From Escherichia coli (GTDB taxonomy: Bacteria > Pseudomonadota > Gammaproteobacteria > Enterobacterales > Enterobacteriaceae): a stretch of DNA of 64,000 nucleotides. Below are positions 21,521 through 31,629 of the stretch, one piece after another. Position 1 is the first letter of the stretch. Every line of letters starts with the position of its first letter. The stretch is taken from positions 1 through 64,000 of the forward strand of contig NZ_JAATUR010000017.1 of assembly GCF_011881725.1 (NCBI RefSeq). Direction: 5' to 3'. A program made the position numbers and the translations under genes. Below the pieces are notes generated by a model. The model was not told the DNA's origin. It saw only the letters and a list, made by a program, of their open reading frames with translations, and did not search any database.

Positions 21521-21595
21521 GCCTGATGCGACGCTGCGCGTCTTATCAGGGCTACGGCGATTCACCGGATAGGCCACTCTGGCGGCGCATCCGAC
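21521..21595. repeat. REP/BIME element between gpmA and aroG
   Basis: Two REP-like units face each other: gcctgatgcgacgctgcgcg to cagggctac (21521-21555) and caccggatagg to gcatccgac (21563-21595). They lie at the 3' ends of the convergent genes gpmA and aroG. Confidence 0.75.
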
Positions 21596-21604
21596 AATTA
21601 AACC

Positions 21605-22657
21605 TTACCCGCGACGTGCTTTTACTGCGTTCGCCAGTTGACGTAACAGAGCATCGGTATCGTCCCAGCCAATGCAGGCATCGGTGATGCTCTTGCCATA
21701 GACCAGCGGCTCCCCGCTCTCCAGACTCTGATTACCTTCTACCAGATGACTTTCCACCATCACACCAATAATGGCGTTTTCGCCACCGGCAATCTGCTGG
21801 CAAACATCGGCGCAAACATCCATCTGTTTTTTGAACTGTTTGGACGAGTTAGCATGGCTGAAATCAATCATCACCTGCGCCGGTAAACCCGCCTTGTTCA
21901 GCCCTTCTTTCACTTCAGCAACGTGTTTTGCACTGTAGTTAGGCTCTTTACCACCGCGCAGAATAATATGGCAATCGCCGTTACCGCTGGTATTCACAAT
22001 CGCCGAGTGGCCCCATTTGGTCACTGACAGGAAACAGTGCGGCGCACCAGCGGCATTAATGGCATCGATAGCCACTTTAATAGTGCCGTCTGTGCCGTTT
22101 TTAAAACCTACCGGACAAGAAAGACCAGACGCCAGCTCGCGATGCACCTGCGATTCCGTTGTACGTGCGCCAATTGCCCCCCAACTCATCAGGTCGGCGA
22201 GATATTGTGGGGTGATCATATCCAGGAATTCACCCGCCGCTGGCAGACCGCTGTCGTTAATATCGAGCAGTAATTTACGGGCAATGCGCAAACCGTCGTT
22301 GATCTGGAAGCTGTTATCCATATGCGGATCGTTAATCAGGCCTTTCCAGCCCACCGTTGTACGCGGCTTTTCAAAATAAACGCGCATTACAATTTCCAGG
22401 TCGTCTTTCAGCTCTTCACGCAGCGCCAGCAAGCGAGTGGCATACTCTTTAGCCGCTACAGGATCATGAATTGAGCACGGACCAATCACCACTAACAGGC
22501 GATCATCATTACCTTTCAGGATCTTATGGATCGCTTTTCGGGCATGGGCAACCGTATTCGCGGCATTTTCCGTAGCGGGGAATTTTTCCAGCAATGCGAC
22601 AGGAGGAAGTAACTCTTTGATTTCTTTGATGCGTAAATCGTCGTTCTGATAATTCAT
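21605..22657 (-). CDS. aroG: Phenylalanine-sensitive DAHP synthase AroG
   Basis: A 350-residue type I DAHP synthase. It condenses phosphoenolpyruvate and erythrose 4-phosphate, the first step of aromatic amino-acid synthesis. Motifs include GPCSIHDP, KPRTTVGWKG and the metal-binding His of IDFSHANS. The N-terminal segment matches AroG rather than AroF or AroH from memory, which fits the phenylalanine feedback. The TyrR box at 22728-22745 and its position next to gpmA match K-12. Confidence 0.97.
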   Translation of the reverse strand: MNYQNDDLRIKEIKELLPPVALLEKFPATENAANTVAHARKAIHKILKGNDDRLLVVIGPCSIHDPVAAKEYATRLLALREELKDDLEIVMRVYFEKPRTTVGWKGLINDPHMDNSFQINDGLRIARKLLLDINDSGLPAAGEFLDMITPQYLADLMSWGAIGARTTESQVHRELASGLSCPVGFKNGTDGTIKVAIDAINAAGAPHCFLSVTKWGHSAIVNTSGNGDCHIILRGGKEPNYSAKHVAEVKEGLNKAGLPAQVMIDFSHANSSKQFKKQMDVCADVCQQIAGGENAIIGVMVESHLVEGNQSLESGEPLVYGKSITDACIGWDDTDALLRQLANAVKARRG

Positions 22658-22972
22658 GTCTGTTCCAGTGTTGCCATACTTATCTTGGTGAATGCAATAC
22701 TTCCAATCTATATCTTCCGTCAGAGTGTGTAAACGGCGTTTTACACTATGGACGGAATAATCCTGGAATCGGCAAGAAATACGCCAGATTGTCGCGAAAA
22801 ACGAGATCTCTCCTACAATTTCTAACTGTAACTTCTATGTTTATTAATTTTTTCAAGATTCTCTGCTGGATTTGTTCTTCTGGCTGAAATCTTAAACCAT
22901 TGCCTGATATTCACCTGCAAATGCACTGTTGGAAGAGGTTATCCGACATAACGACCATAACAGGAGCATCCT
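22658..22972. other. Divergent intergenic region aroG / ybgS
   Basis: These 315 bases between two divergent starts hold the aroG promoter with its TyrR box (22728-22745). The AT-rich stretch 22800-22920 probably carries the ybgS promoter. I see no further gene. Confidence 0.7.
22728..22745 (-). promoter_or_regulatory. TyrR box upstream of aroG
   Basis: TGTAAA-CGGCGT-TTTACA fits the strong TyrR box pattern TGTAAA-N6-TTTACA exactly. It lies 71 bases upstream of the aroG start. In E. coli, TyrR with phenylalanine represses aroG here. Confidence 0.9.
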
Positions 22973-23353
22973 ATGAAAATGACAAAACTGGCCACACTAT
23001 TTTTGACTGCCACTCTAAGCCTTGCCAGCGGTGCCGCGCTGGCTGCCGATAGCGGAGCGCAAACCAATAACGGCCAGGCAAACGCCGCAGCTGATGCGGG
23101 CCAGGTAGCCCCTGACGCCCGTCAAAACGTCGCGCCAAATAACGTCGACAATAACGGGGTAAATACCGGTTCTGGTGGCACAATGCTGCATCCGGATGGT
23201 TCTTCAATGAACAATGACGGCATGACCAAAGATGAAGAGCACAAGAACACCATGTGCAAAGATGGTCGCTGCCCGGATATCAATAAAAAAGTCCAAACCG
23301 GTGATGGCATCAACAATGATGTCGATACCAAAACCGACGGCACCACGCAGTAA
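22973..23353 (+). CDS. ybgS: Periplasmic protein YbgS of unknown function
   Basis: A 126-residue protein with a clear signal peptide (residues 1-24, ending GAALA before ADSGAQ). The mature part is low in hydrophobic residues and rich in Asn, Asp and Gly ([25 protein letters not shown]). It is probably disordered. Two cysteines in MCKDGRCPD could form a disulfide. It is described as a homeobox-like or stress-associated protein in databases, but no function is known. Start preceded by AGGAGCATCCT. Length equals K-12 YbgS. Confidence 0.92.
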   Translation: MKMTKLATLFLTATLSLASGAALAADSGAQTNNGQANAAADAGQVAPDARQNVAPNNVDNNGVNTGSGGTMLHPDGSSMNNDGMTKDEEHKNTMCKDGRCPDINKKVQTGDGINNDVDTKTDGTTQ

Positions 23354-23376
23354 GCCAGAATATTTGGCTAATAATG

Positions 23377-23400
23377 GGAGAGCGGAGGCTCTCCTTTTTA
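23377..23400 (+). terminator. Terminator of ybgS
   Basis: GGAGAGC-GGAG-GCTCTCC is followed by TTTTTA, 24 bases after the ybgS stop. Confidence 0.85.
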
Positions 23401-23466
23401 ATTTTTATCGCCTGAAGCCAGTATGATGTCATACAGTAATAATGAGAAAAATAAAGGGACGAAACT

Positions 23467-24408
23467 ATGGCACATTCGCATTCACATTCTTCCACTCATC
23501 TGCCTGAAGATAAAAATGCCCGCCGACTCTTTTATGCTTTTTGTGTCACGGCTGGCTTTATGCTTATCGAAGTGGTGGGCGGATTCATTTCCGGTTCTCT
23601 GGCGTTACTGGCAGATGCTGGTCATATGCTCACTGATACTGCTGCACTGCTCTTCGCACTGCTCGCAGTCCAGTTTTCCCACCGACCACCGACGATGCGC
23701 CATACTTTTGGCTGGCTAAGACTCACCACCCTGGCCGCATTTATCAATGCAATCGCTTTAGTCGTCATCACTATTTTGATTGTCTGGGAGGCAATCGAGC
23801 GTTTCCGGACACCTCGCCCGGTTGAAGGTGGAATGATGATGGCCATTGCCGTAGCGGGCTTGCTGGCAAATGTGCTTTCTTTCTGGTTGCTGCATAGCGG
23901 TAATGAAGAGAAAAATCTTAATGTACGTGCAGCAGCCCTGCATGTTCTGGGTGACCTGCTTGGATCTGTCGGTGCCATTATTGCAGCTTTGATTATTATC
24001 TCGACTGGCTGGACACCTGCTGACCCAATTCTCTCCATTCTGGTTTCTGTGCTGGTGTTACGCAGTGCCTGGCGTTTGCTTAAAGACAGTGTCAATGAAT
24101 TGCTGGAAGGTGCGCCCGTTTCACTGGATATCGCTGAAATGAAGCGCCGTATGTGCCGTGAAATCCCGGAAGTTCGTAATGTGCATCATGTACACGTGTG
24201 GATGGTGGGCGAAAAGCCAGTAATGACAATGCATGTACAGGTGATCCCGCCACATGATCACGATGCGTTGTTGGATCAGATCCAACATTATCTGATGGAT
24301 CACTATCAGATTGAGCACGCCACGATCCAGATGGAATATCAACCTTGTCAAGGGCCGGATTGCCACCTTAATCAAGGCGTATCCGGCCATTCACATCATC
24401 ACCATTAA
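23467..24408 (+). CDS. zitB: Zinc/cation efflux transporter ZitB
   Basis: A 313-residue cation diffusion facilitator that exports Zn2+ from the cytoplasm in exchange for protons. Six membrane segments are expected. The transport-site motifs are HMLTD with the preceding Asp ([11 protein letters not shown], helix 2) and LHVLGDLL (helix 5). The N-terminus (HSHSHSSTH) and C-terminus (HSHHHH) are His-rich, typical of zinc members. A cytoplasmic domain follows helix 6. The stop overlaps the convergent pnuC stop by four bases. Confidence 0.96.
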   Translation: MAHSHSHSSTHLPEDKNARRLFYAFCVTAGFMLIEVVGGFISGSLALLADAGHMLTDTAALLFALLAVQFSHRPPTMRHTFGWLRLTTLAAFINAIALVVITILIVWEAIERFRTPRPVEGGMMMAIAVAGLLANVLSFWLLHSGNEEKNLNVRAAALHVLGDLLGSVGAIIAALIIISTGWTPADPILSILVSVLVLRSAWRLLKDSVNELLEGAPVSLDIAEMKRRMCREIPEVRNVHHVHVWMVGEKPVMTMHVQVIPPHDHDALLDQIQHYLMDHYQIEHATIQMEYQPCQGPDCHLNQGVSGHSHHHH

Positions 24409-25124
24409 TGGGATAGCGCGCGTGAGCCCCTTTCGCGTGCGCTATTGATCCACATCCGGCTGCCATTCAGGGCAATAAAGGTCAGGATCAGATACTCCAG
24501 CGACATCGCATAAACGCCCTGCAAGGCGAAAATCACCACGCTGATCACGTTAATGATGACCCACAATAACCAGTTTTCGACGTATTTACGCGTCATCAGA
24601 ATCATGGCCACGATGGATAACACCATCATGCAGGAATCCCAGAACGGGAAGGCATCCGGTTGCAGTTCTGGCATCGCAACCTGTAATCCCAACGCGTGCA
24701 TAATCATTACTGCAACACGGGTCAGAAACGCAAATACAGGATTGATAAATACTGTCATCAGGCCAATGGCAACGACACAAACCGCCAGCCAGGTTAGCGC
24801 CTTCGGCAAAGGTAGCCAGCGAATTTTCAACTCGGCTTCATGTTGACTGGTTTGTCGCGACCACGCATACCAGCCGTAAATATTCGCGGCAAAGAAAAAC
24901 ACCTGTAATAGCAGGCTGGCATACAGCTGAATCTGAAAGAAAATGATGCCAAACAGGGTGACGTTAATCAGACCAAAGAAGTAGTTGCTGATCTTCTCCA
25001 GACTGGCAAGGCCAATGCACAGCAACCCTGCGATCGTCCCTACTGCTTCGATCCATGAGAGATCGTAACCGCCAGCACCGATCGGTATATGAACCAAAAT
25101 GTTCTGTGTGCTAAAAAAATCCAT
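24405..25124 (-). CDS. pnuC: Nicotinamide riboside transporter PnuC
   Basis: A 239-residue inner-membrane protein of the PnuC family with about seven to eight membrane segments. It brings in nicotinamide riboside by facilitated diffusion, coupled to phosphorylation by NadR inside. The family region [12 protein letters not shown] (about 77-88) is present. It follows nadA after 37 bases in the nadA-pnuC operon, so NadR controls it too. Length equals K-12 PnuC. Confidence 0.95.
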   Translation of the reverse strand: MDFFSTQNILVHIPIGAGGYDLSWIEAVGTIAGLLCIGLASLEKISNYFFGLINVTLFGIIFFQIQLYASLLLQVFFFAANIYGWYAWSRQTSQHEAELKIRWLPLPKALTWLAVCVVAIGLMTVFINPVFAFLTRVAVMIMHALGLQVAMPELQPDAFPFWDSCMMVLSIVAMILMTRKYVENWLLWVIINVISVVIFALQGVYAMSLEYLILTFIALNGSRMWINSARERGSRALSH

Positions 25125-25161
25125 CTTTCCCCCAAAGCGTAGCGCGACGCCTTATTGTCAG

Positions 25162-26205
25162 TTATCCACGTAGTGTAGCCGCAAAATCCAGCATGCGGTT
25201 GAGGGGCACCAGCGCCCTCTCTCGCAGCTTTTTATCAACATGCACCTCGTATTTGCAGCCTCCCTGTTCCAGAGCCTCTGCGATGGCCTGAAGGCCATTC
25301 ATAGCCATCCACGGGCAATGGGCGCAACTGCGGCAAGTTGCGCCCTCACCAGCGGTTGGCGCCTCCAGCAATTCTTTATCTGGCACCGCCTGCTGCATTT
25401 TGTAGAAAATGCCCCGGTCAGTCGCCACAATCAGTTGCTGATGCGGCAATGTTTTTGCAGCGTTAATCAACTGACTTGTGGAACCAACAGCATCGGCCAT
25501 ATCGACAATAGCTTGCGGTGACTCCGGATGCACGAGTATGGCAGCATCAGGGTACTGTTTCTGTAAATGGGTTAACGCCTGAGTCTTAAACTCGTCATGA
25601 ACGATACAGGCGCCTTGCCAGCATAAAATGTCTGCGCCTGTCTGTTTTTGCACGTAACGCCCCAAATGTTTGTCTGGTGCCCAGATGATTTTTTCACCCA
25701 AACTATCCAAATGATCAATAAGTTCGACGGCAATGCTTGAAGTTACCACCCAATCTGCTCGCGCTTTAACCGCAGCAGAAGTATTGGCATAGACGACGAC
25801 AGTACGATCGGGATGGGTATCGCAAAATGCGTTGAATTCTTCAATCGGACATCCGAGATCCAGTGAACATTCAGCCTTAAGTGTCGGCATCAGAATTGTT
25901 TTTTCCGGACTGAGAATTTTGGCAGTTTCACCCATAAATCTCACCCCAGCGACTAACAACGTAGAAGCGGGATGCTTTGCACCGAAGCGCGCCATTTCCA
26001 GAGAATCAGAAATACAGCCACCGGTTTCTTCAGCCAGTTGTTGAATTTCGGGATCGGTATAGTAGTGGGCAACCATCACCGCATTACGTTCTTTTAGCAG
26101 ACGTTTTATCTTCTCGCGGTAATACGCTTTTTCATCAATGCTTAACGGCGTTGGCTTCGGGGGGAAAGGATATATTGCCGTTTCAGGATCAAACATCACG
26201 CTCAT
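25162..26205 (-). CDS. nadA: Quinolinate synthase NadA
   Basis: A 347-residue [4Fe-4S] enzyme that condenses iminoaspartate and dihydroxyacetone phosphate to quinolinate in NAD synthesis. The cluster ligands Cys113 (AECSLD), Cys200 (WQGAC) and Cys297 are present, the last in the CxxCxxC motif CRSCAHC (291-297). It is the first gene of nadA-pnuC, with a NadR box 73-90 bases upstream of its start. Confidence 0.97.
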   Translation of the reverse strand: MSVMFDPETAIYPFPPKPTPLSIDEKAYYREKIKRLLKERNAVMVAHYYTDPEIQQLAEETGGCISDSLEMARFGAKHPASTLLVAGVRFMGETAKILSPEKTILMPTLKAECSLDLGCPIEEFNAFCDTHPDRTVVVYANTSAAVKARADWVVTSSIAVELIDHLDSLGEKIIWAPDKHLGRYVQKQTGADILCWQGACIVHDEFKTQALTHLQKQYPDAAILVHPESPQAIVDMADAVGSTSQLINAAKTLPHQQLIVATDRGIFYKMQQAVPDKELLEAPTAGEGATCRSCAHCPWMAMNGLQAIAEALEQGGCKYEVHVDKKLRERALVPLNRMLDFAATLRG

Positions 26206-26277
26206 TTGGCCATCTCGTTTTACAGGCTTAACGTTAAAACCGACTTAAGCGTGATATTCGCTGTTATCGGCGTAATT

Positions 26278-26295
26278 TGTTTTATATGCTAAACA
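26278..26295 (-). promoter_or_regulatory. NadR box upstream of nadA
   Basis: TGTTTT-ATATGC-TAAACA fits the NadR operator TGTTTA-N6-TAAACA with one mismatch. In E. coli NadR represses nadA when NAD is plentiful. Confidence 0.85.
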
Positions 26296-26451
26296 AGATA
26301 GTCCAATGGTGGGGAAAAGTCACTCGAATTACGTATGAGATGGCGAATGCCACACTTTACGTCTTATTCCTCCGACGTAGAGTTGTTTACGCAGCAAGCG
26401 CGGAGTATGTCATCAGGGTCAAGAATTGAAATTGAGAGATGCCTGAATAGC

Positions 26452-26478
26452 AAAAAAGCGCCTTTAGGGCGCTTTTTT
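26452..26478 (-). terminator. Terminator of the Lys/Val tRNA operon
   Basis: On the minus strand GCGCC-CTAAA-GGCGC is followed by six T, just after the last tRNA-Lys gene. Confidence 0.9.
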
Positions 26479-26482
26479 ACAT

Positions 26483-26558
26483 TGGTGGGTCGTGCAGGAT
26501 TCGAACCTGCGACCAATTGATTAAAAGTCAACTGCTCTACCAACTGAGCTAACGACCC
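26483..26558 (-). tRNA. lysQ: tRNA-Lys (anticodon UUU), seventh gene of the cluster
   Basis: This 76-base tRNA has the CCA end encoded and the anticodon TTT in CTTTTAA. It is the same sequence as the other four Lys copies here. By position (last in the array before nadA) it corresponds to lysQ of K-12. Confidence 0.97.
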
Positions 26559-26591
26559 CTTGCGGGATTATGCTGCTTTAATCATTCAGGA

Positions 26592-26664
26592 TGGTGGGTC
26601 GTGCAGGATGACTCGACTTCGTCTCGCCCTTCGGGCCGTTGCTGACGCAACGTTATCCTTCACG
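26592..26664 (-). repeat. Spacer repeat carrying a tRNA-Lys 3' end, copy 2
   Basis: A 73-base unit between the sixth and seventh tRNA genes. On the minus strand it ends with ATCCTGCACGACCCACCA, the last 18 bases of tRNA-Lys including CCA, but has no tRNA body. Before that lie small stem-loops (CGTTGC-GTCA-GCAACG and GGCCCGAAGGGC). A near-identical copy is at 26815-26885. It resembles the tRNA-end repeats (rtT type) after tyrT. Function unknown. Confidence 0.8.
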
Positions 26665-26690
26665 TTCTCTACCAGTAACCACCTATAAAT

Positions 26691-26766
26691 TGGTGGGTCG
26701 TGCAGGATTCGAACCTGCGACCAATTGATTAAAAGTCAACTGCTCTACCAACTGAGCTAACGACCC
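26691..26766 (-). tRNA. lysZ: tRNA-Lys (anticodon UUU), sixth gene of the cluster
   Basis: Identical 76-base tRNA-Lys with encoded CCA. By order it corresponds to lysZ of K-12. It is flanked on both sides by spacer repeats containing a tRNA-Lys 3' end. Confidence 0.97.
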
Positions 26767-26814
26767 ATATGGGTGTTACCTGAAAGATTTTTACTCGGTT
26801 CCAATCCTGGAGAT

Positions 26815-26885
26815 TGGTGGGTCGTGCAGGATGACTCGCTTCGCTCGCCCTACGGGCCGTTGCTGACGCAACGTTATCCTTCACG
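26815..26885 (-). repeat. Spacer repeat carrying a tRNA-Lys 3' end, copy 1
   Basis: A 71-base unit between the fifth and sixth tRNA genes, nearly identical to 26592-26664. It ends on the minus strand with the last 18 bases of tRNA-Lys including CCA. Differences between copies lie mainly in the loop GACTCGCTTCGCTCG, and both keep the stems. Confidence 0.8.
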
Positions 26886-26912
26886 CTTAACATCTGAGTT
26901 TGATGTTAAAAT

Positions 26913-26988
26913 TGGTGGGTCGTGCAGGATTCGAACCTGCGACCAATTGATTAAAAGTCAACTGCTCTACCAACTGAGCTAACGACCC
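26913..26988 (-). tRNA. lysY: tRNA-Lys (anticodon UUU), fifth gene of the cluster
   Basis: Identical 76-base tRNA-Lys with encoded CCA, three bases after the second tRNA-Val. By order it corresponds to lysY of K-12. Confidence 0.97.
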
Positions 26989-26991
26989 GAG

Positions 26992-27067
26992 TGGTGGGTG
27001 ATGACGGGATCGAACCGCCGACCCCCTCCTTGTAAGGGAGGTGCTCTCCCAGCTGAGCTAATCACCC
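26992..27067 (-). tRNA. valZ: tRNA-Val (anticodon UAC), fourth gene of the cluster
   Basis: A 76-base tRNA with encoded CCA and anticodon TAC in CTTACAA. By order it corresponds to valZ of K-12. Only three bases separate it from the following tRNA-Lys. Confidence 0.97.
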
Positions 27068-27118
27068 GATATTGCGCTGGATACTACAAATTACTTCCAC
27101 CAAACTCATCTGAAATGA

Positions 27119-27194
27119 TGGTGGGTCGTGCAGGATTCGAACCTGCGACCAATTGATTAAAAGTCAACTGCTCTACCAACTGAGCTAACGACCC
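27119..27194 (-). tRNA. lysW: tRNA-Lys (anticodon UUU), third gene of the cluster
   Basis: Identical 76-base tRNA-Lys with encoded CCA, two bases after the first tRNA-Val. By order it corresponds to lysW of K-12. Confidence 0.97.
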
Positions 27195-27196
27195 GG

Positions 27197-27272
27197 TGGT
27201 GGGTGATGACGGGATCGAACCGCCGACCCCCTCCTTGTAAGGGAGGTGCTCTCCCAGCTGAGCTAATCACCC
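27197..27272 (-). tRNA. valT: tRNA-Val (anticodon UAC), second gene of the cluster
   Basis: 76-base tRNA-Val with encoded CCA, the same sequence as the other copy at 26992. By order it corresponds to valT of K-12. Confidence 0.97.
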
Positions 27273-27307
27273 GATACTACGCTGGATACTACAACTAACT
27301 ATGTTAG

Positions 27308-27383
27308 TGGTGGGTCGTGCAGGATTCGAACCTGCGACCAATTGATTAAAAGTCAACTGCTCTACCAACTGAGCTAACGACCC
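27308..27383 (-). tRNA. lysT: tRNA-Lys (anticodon UUU), first gene of the cluster
   Basis: 76-base tRNA-Lys with encoded CCA, first in the direction of transcription. The 160 bases between it and cpoB should hold the tRNA promoter. By order it corresponds to lysT of K-12. Confidence 0.97.
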
Positions 27384-27547
27384 ACTTTTGCGTTGCTTTT
27401 GGTTTGTTTGATATCCCGTGGCAACGGCGGCATATATTACTGATTTCAGACTTGAGCGCAACAAAAATTTCGATGCAGATCACTCAACTGCTTATGATTC
27501 GCACGACACGACCAGAAATAATGCGACTTCTGGTCGCGTGTTATGCA

Positions 27548-28339
27548 TTACATCGCGTTCAGACGTTTTTGCGCCTGTTTGGCGCCATCAGTACCCGGGT
27601 ATTTACTGATAACCTGCTGATACACGGCTTTCGCTTTCGCGGTGTCACCTTTGTCCTGCATGATGACGCCGACTTTAAACATCGCATCCGCAGCTTTCGG
27701 TGACTTCGGATAGTTTTTCACCACCGAAGCAAAATAGTACGCTGCATCATCTTTCTTACCCTTGTTGTAGTTTAACTGACCCAGCCAATAATTGGCGTTA
27801 GGCAGGTAAGTTGAATCAGGATAATTTTTGATGAAATTCTGAAATGCCACCATCGCGTCATCCTGGCGGGATTTATCCTGCACCAGAGCAATAGCCGCAT
27901 TGTAATCCGTGTTTGGATCACCGCTTTTCACCGGCGCGCCAGCATTCGCAGTACCTGCATCAGCTGTTGGCGTTGTTGTTGCCGCCGCCCCGCTTTGATC
28001 GCCGCTGGTTGATTGCGCCGCTGCGCCACCACTGCTGAGGCTATCGATCTGCAACAGGATCTGCTTTTGCCGCTCCACGACCTGATTCAGTTGATACTGA
28101 TTTTCCTGAATTTGACCACGCAGAGAATCTATATCGGACTGATTATCAGAGAGCTGTTGCTGGAGTTGGGTTAAAAGCTGGCTATGAGCATTAGAAATAC
28201 GCTCAAGTTGAGTGACACGATCTTCGACCGAGCCGGAGCCGACACTACTGATTGGTGCCTGAGCAAAAGCGGCCCAGGGGGCCGCTATACCAACCAGTAA
28301 CGACAGACTCAATAGTTGATGTCTGAAGTTACTGCTCAT
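27548..28339 (-). CDS. cpoB: Cell-division coordinator CpoB (YbgF)
   Basis: A 263-residue periplasmic protein. A signal peptide covers about 1-26 (ending AAFA before QAPIS). Next comes a trimerising coiled coil (about 35-95, rich in Q, L, S), then an Ala/Thr-rich linker, and three tetratricopeptide repeats at the C-terminus (NYWLGQLNYNKGKKDDAAYY and neighbours). It links PBP1B-driven wall synthesis with outer-membrane constriction by Tol-Pal. It follows pal after nine bases as the last gene of the tol-pal operon. Confidence 0.96.
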   Translation of the reverse strand: MSSNFRHQLLSLSLLVGIAAPWAAFAQAPISSVGSGSVEDRVTQLERISNAHSQLLTQLQQQLSDNQSDIDSLRGQIQENQYQLNQVVERQKQILLQIDSLSSGGAAAQSTSGDQSGAAATTTPTADAGTANAGAPVKSGDPNTDYNAAIALVQDKSRQDDAMVAFQNFIKNYPDSTYLPNANYWLGQLNYNKGKKDDAAYYFASVVKNYPKSPKAADAMFKVGVIMQDKGDTAKAKAVYQQVISKYPGTDGAKQAQKRLNAM

Positions 28340-28348
28340 GCAATTCTC

Positions 28349-28897
<549 letters not shown>

Positions 28898-28907
28898 TTA
28901 ATTATTA

Positions 28908-30200
28908 TCACAGATACGGCGACCAGGCAGGGAATTTGACCTGTCCATCAGTTGCCGGAAGACGCGCTTTGAAACGCCCATCTGTAGAAACCAAATTCAG
29001 CACGGATCCCATCCCCTGAGAAGAGCTGTAGATTACCATAGTGCCGTTAGGTGCCAGACTTGGCGTTTCATCCAGGAACGTGGACGACAGAACTTGTACG
29101 CCTCCCGTTACCAGATCTTGTTTGGCAATGTGCTGCTGCCCACCATTGGAGCTGACCATTACCATAAATTTACCGTCGCTGCTGACATCCGCATCCTGGT
29201 TTTGCGAACCTTCCCAGGTAATGCGTTGTGGCGCACCGCCGTTGATATTCACTTTATAAACCTGCGGACGACCAGCCTGGTCAGAAGTAAATGCCAGGTT
29301 CTGGCTATCCGGGAACCAGGTCGGTTCTGTGTTGTTGCTACGACCATCAGTCACCTGGCGGATCTGACCAGAAGCCAAATCCATTACGTACAGATTCAGA
29401 CTACCCGTTTTCGACAACGCGAATGCCAGTTTGCTGCCGTCTGGCGAGAATGCAGGTGCACCGTTGTGACGCGGGAATGAAGCAACCTGACGCACCGCAC
29501 CGTTAGCTAGCGTCTGGATAACCAGCGCGGAACGACCGCTTTCGAAAGTAACATATGCCAGTTTAGAACCGTCCGGTGACCACGCCGGAGACATCAGCGG
29601 TTGCGGAGAGCGATGAACGACAAACTGGTTGTAACCGTCATAGTCAGATACACGCAGTTCATACGGGAACTGACCGCCATTGGTCTGAACAACATAGGCA
29701 ATACGGGTACGGAACGCACCTTTAATGCCTGTCAGTTTTTCAAACACTTCATCACTGGCGGTATGGCCAGCGTAACGCAGCCATTGTTTGTTTACTTTGT
29801 ATGAGTTCTGAGCAAGCACTGTACCCGGCGCACCGCCGGTATCAACCAGCTGATAAGCGACATTGTAAGAACCGTCCGGATTTGGAGTCACCTGCCCTAC
29901 AACTACGGCGTCAATACCCAGCGCAGACCATGCCGCAGGTTGAACTTCCTGCGCGCTACCCGGCTGTTGAGGCAGACGAGCGCGATCTAACGGATTAAAT
30001 TTACCGCTGTTACGCAAGTCAGCAGCAACGATGCCGCCAATATCCTCAGGTGCCGCACCAGGACCTGCCCATTGGAAAGGAACAACGCCAATAGGACGAC
30101 CGGAATCTACACCACTGTCGATCACAATGCGGACTTCAGCGTGCAGAACTGATGCCCACAGTATGAGAAAACCAAATGCTACTCGTAATGCCTGCTTCAT
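28908..30200 (-). CDS. tolB: Periplasmic Tol-Pal protein TolB
   Basis: A 430-residue protein with a 21-residue signal peptide (ending LHA before EVRIVID). The mature N-terminal EVRIVI segment is the TolA box. It is followed by an alpha/beta domain and a six-bladed beta-propeller with repeats such as [18 protein letters not shown] and [14 protein letters not shown]. It switches between Pal and TolA binding. The second of two adjacent ATG codons gives the known start. Confidence 0.97.
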   Translation of the reverse strand: MKQALRVAFGFLILWASVLHAEVRIVIDSGVDSGRPIGVVPFQWAGPGAAPEDIGGIVAADLRNSGKFNPLDRARLPQQPGSAQEVQPAAWSALGIDAVVVGQVTPNPDGSYNVAYQLVDTGGAPGTVLAQNSYKVNKQWLRYAGHTASDEVFEKLTGIKGAFRTRIAYVVQTNGGQFPYELRVSDYDGYNQFVVHRSPQPLMSPAWSPDGSKLAYVTFESGRSALVIQTLANGAVRQVASFPRHNGAPAFSPDGSKLAFALSKTGSLNLYVMDLASGQIRQVTDGRSNNTEPTWFPDSQNLAFTSDQAGRPQVYKVNINGGAPQRITWEGSQNQDADVSSDGKFMVMVSSNGGQQHIAKQDLVTGGVQVLSSTFLDETPSLAPNGTMVIYSSSQGMGSVLNLVSTDGRFKARLPATDGQVKFPAWSPYL

Positions 30201-30300
30201 CATATCTCCCTTATCTGGACTGATAGCCCACGATAATTTAGCAGAATGTTAACAAACTAAAATACACAAAACTACCAGACCCCTGCGACAACCAGTGCCT

Positions 30301-30328
30301 GATGTTGACCGTCAGAACGGTCAACATC
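30301..30328 (-). terminator. Perfect hairpin in the tolA-tolB gap
   Basis: GATGTTGACCGT and ACGGTCAACATC form a perfect 12-bp stem with a four-base loop, just after the tolA stop. There is no T run, so full termination is unlikely. It may be an mRNA stabiliser or partial stop dividing the operon before the tolB-pal-cpoB part. Confidence 0.55.
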
Positions 30329-30332
30329 GTGA

Positions 30333-31565
30333 TTACGGTTTGAAGTCCAATGGTGCGTTTTTGAACACTTCATATACAGCCTGGCTTGGTGGTTTCGGGA
30401 TCTTCGCAAGTTTAGCTGCTGCCAGCGCAGCCTGGCAAAGTGCGGGATCGCCACCTTCAGGTTTGATATCCAGTAACATGCCATCTGGTGCCAGTTTTAT
30501 GCGCAGCGTGCAGGTTTTTCCTGCATAGGACGATGCGTCATAGAACTTACTTTCGATAGCAGATTTAATCTGCCCTGCATAGTTATTGATATCTGCGCCT
30601 GATGCGCCATTGTTTTTAGTATTACCACTCCCAGCAGGGGAAGCATTGTTCCCTTTCGCCCCACCACCGGTTTTCGGTGCATTCTTACCAGAGCTTAGTT
30701 CACCGAAAATATCATCTGCCTCTGCGGCAGCTTTTGCTGCAGCGGCTTTTTCTGCAGCTGCTTTTGCCGCTGCCGCTTTTTTGTCTGCGGCGGCTTTTTC
30801 TGCCGCTGCTTTTTTCTCGGCGGCGGCTTTCTCTGCGGCCGCTTTCTTATCAGCTGCCGCTTTTTCTGCTGCTGCTTTCTTCTCAGCTTCTGCCTTCGCT
30901 TTTTCAGCAGCTTCTGCTGCTGCTTTCTTTCTTGCTTCAGCAGCAGCTGCTTCTGCCGCTTCCGCTTTCTTCTTCAGCACCGCAGCAGCTTTAGCGGCTT
31001 CAGCCTCGGCTTTTTTCTGCGCTTCAGCAGCGGCTTTGGCGGCTTCAGCTTCCGCTTTTTTCTTCGCGTCTGCAGCCGCTTTCTTCGCCGCGTCTTCGGC
31101 TGCTTTGGCATCAGCTTCAGCCTTCGCTTTAGCATCTGCTGCCGCTTTCGCTGCCGCCTCTTCCGCTTGCTTCTGTTTTAATTCCGCTTGTTTCGCGGCT
31201 TCTTCTGCCTGCTTTTTCTGTTCCTGCGCAGCTAACCGCTCTTTCTCAAGTTGCTTCAGGCGCTCCTGTTCGGCAGCTTGTTTCTCACGCAGCTCTTCAG
31301 CAGCCTGCTGTTCCTGTTTCTTGCGCTGTTCTTCGGAACGCCTTGCGCTTGATTCCTGGCTTTGCATGCGCTTGTACTGCTCAACTACTGCACCTGAATC
31401 AACCATGACGGCATCGATGGATGAACCACCACCGCCACCAGCTGAAGCTTCTATATTCTCGTCGAACGAACTCCAGATCAGCGCCGCAAATAAGATGACA
31501 TGCAGCACTGCTGAAATAATTATCGCCCGCTTGAGCTTGTCGTTTTGTTCGGTTGCCTTTGACAC
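30333..31565 (-). CDS. tolA: Tol-Pal system protein TolA
   Basis: A 410-residue protein. One membrane helix (about 14-34) anchors it to TolQ and TolR. A very long Ala/Lys/Glu helical domain follows (about 65-280, repeats of AEKKAAAEKAAADKKA type). The C-terminal domain (about 300-410), with its disulfide cysteines (GKTCTLRI and DPALCQ), reaches Pal and TolB. Colicins and filamentous phage use it for entry. It is 11 residues shorter than the K-12 protein as I remember it, and the difference lies in the repeat domain. Confidence 0.97.
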   Translation of the reverse strand: MSKATEQNDKLKRAIIISAVLHVILFAALIWSSFDENIEASAGGGGGSSIDAVMVDSGAVVEQYKRMQSQESSARRSEEQRKKQEQQAAEELREKQAAEQERLKQLEKERLAAQEQKKQAEEAAKQAELKQKQAEEAAAKAAADAKAKAEADAKAAEDAAKKAAADAKKKAEAEAAKAAAEAQKKAEAEAAKAAAVLKKKAEAAEAAAAEARKKAAAEAAEKAKAEAEKKAAAEKAAADKKAAAEKAAAEKKAAAEKAAADKKAAAAKAAAEKAAAAKAAAEADDIFGELSSGKNAPKTGGGAKGNNASPAGSGNTKNNGASGADINNYAGQIKSAIESKFYDASSYAGKTCTLRIKLAPDGMLLDIKPEGGDPALCQAALAAAKLAKIPKPPSQAVYEVFKNAPLDFKP

Positions 31566-31629
31566 TCTCGGTTCCCAAAAACTGTTCGCCTGTTACCCGC
31601 TCTCTTTCAAGCAAGGGAAACGCAGATGT

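Noticed and set aside
26483-27383. Regular repeats resembling a CRISPR array
   Set aside because: The repeats are complete tRNA-Lys and tRNA-Val genes with anticodon and CCA, and the spacers are not of uniform length. No cas genes are present.
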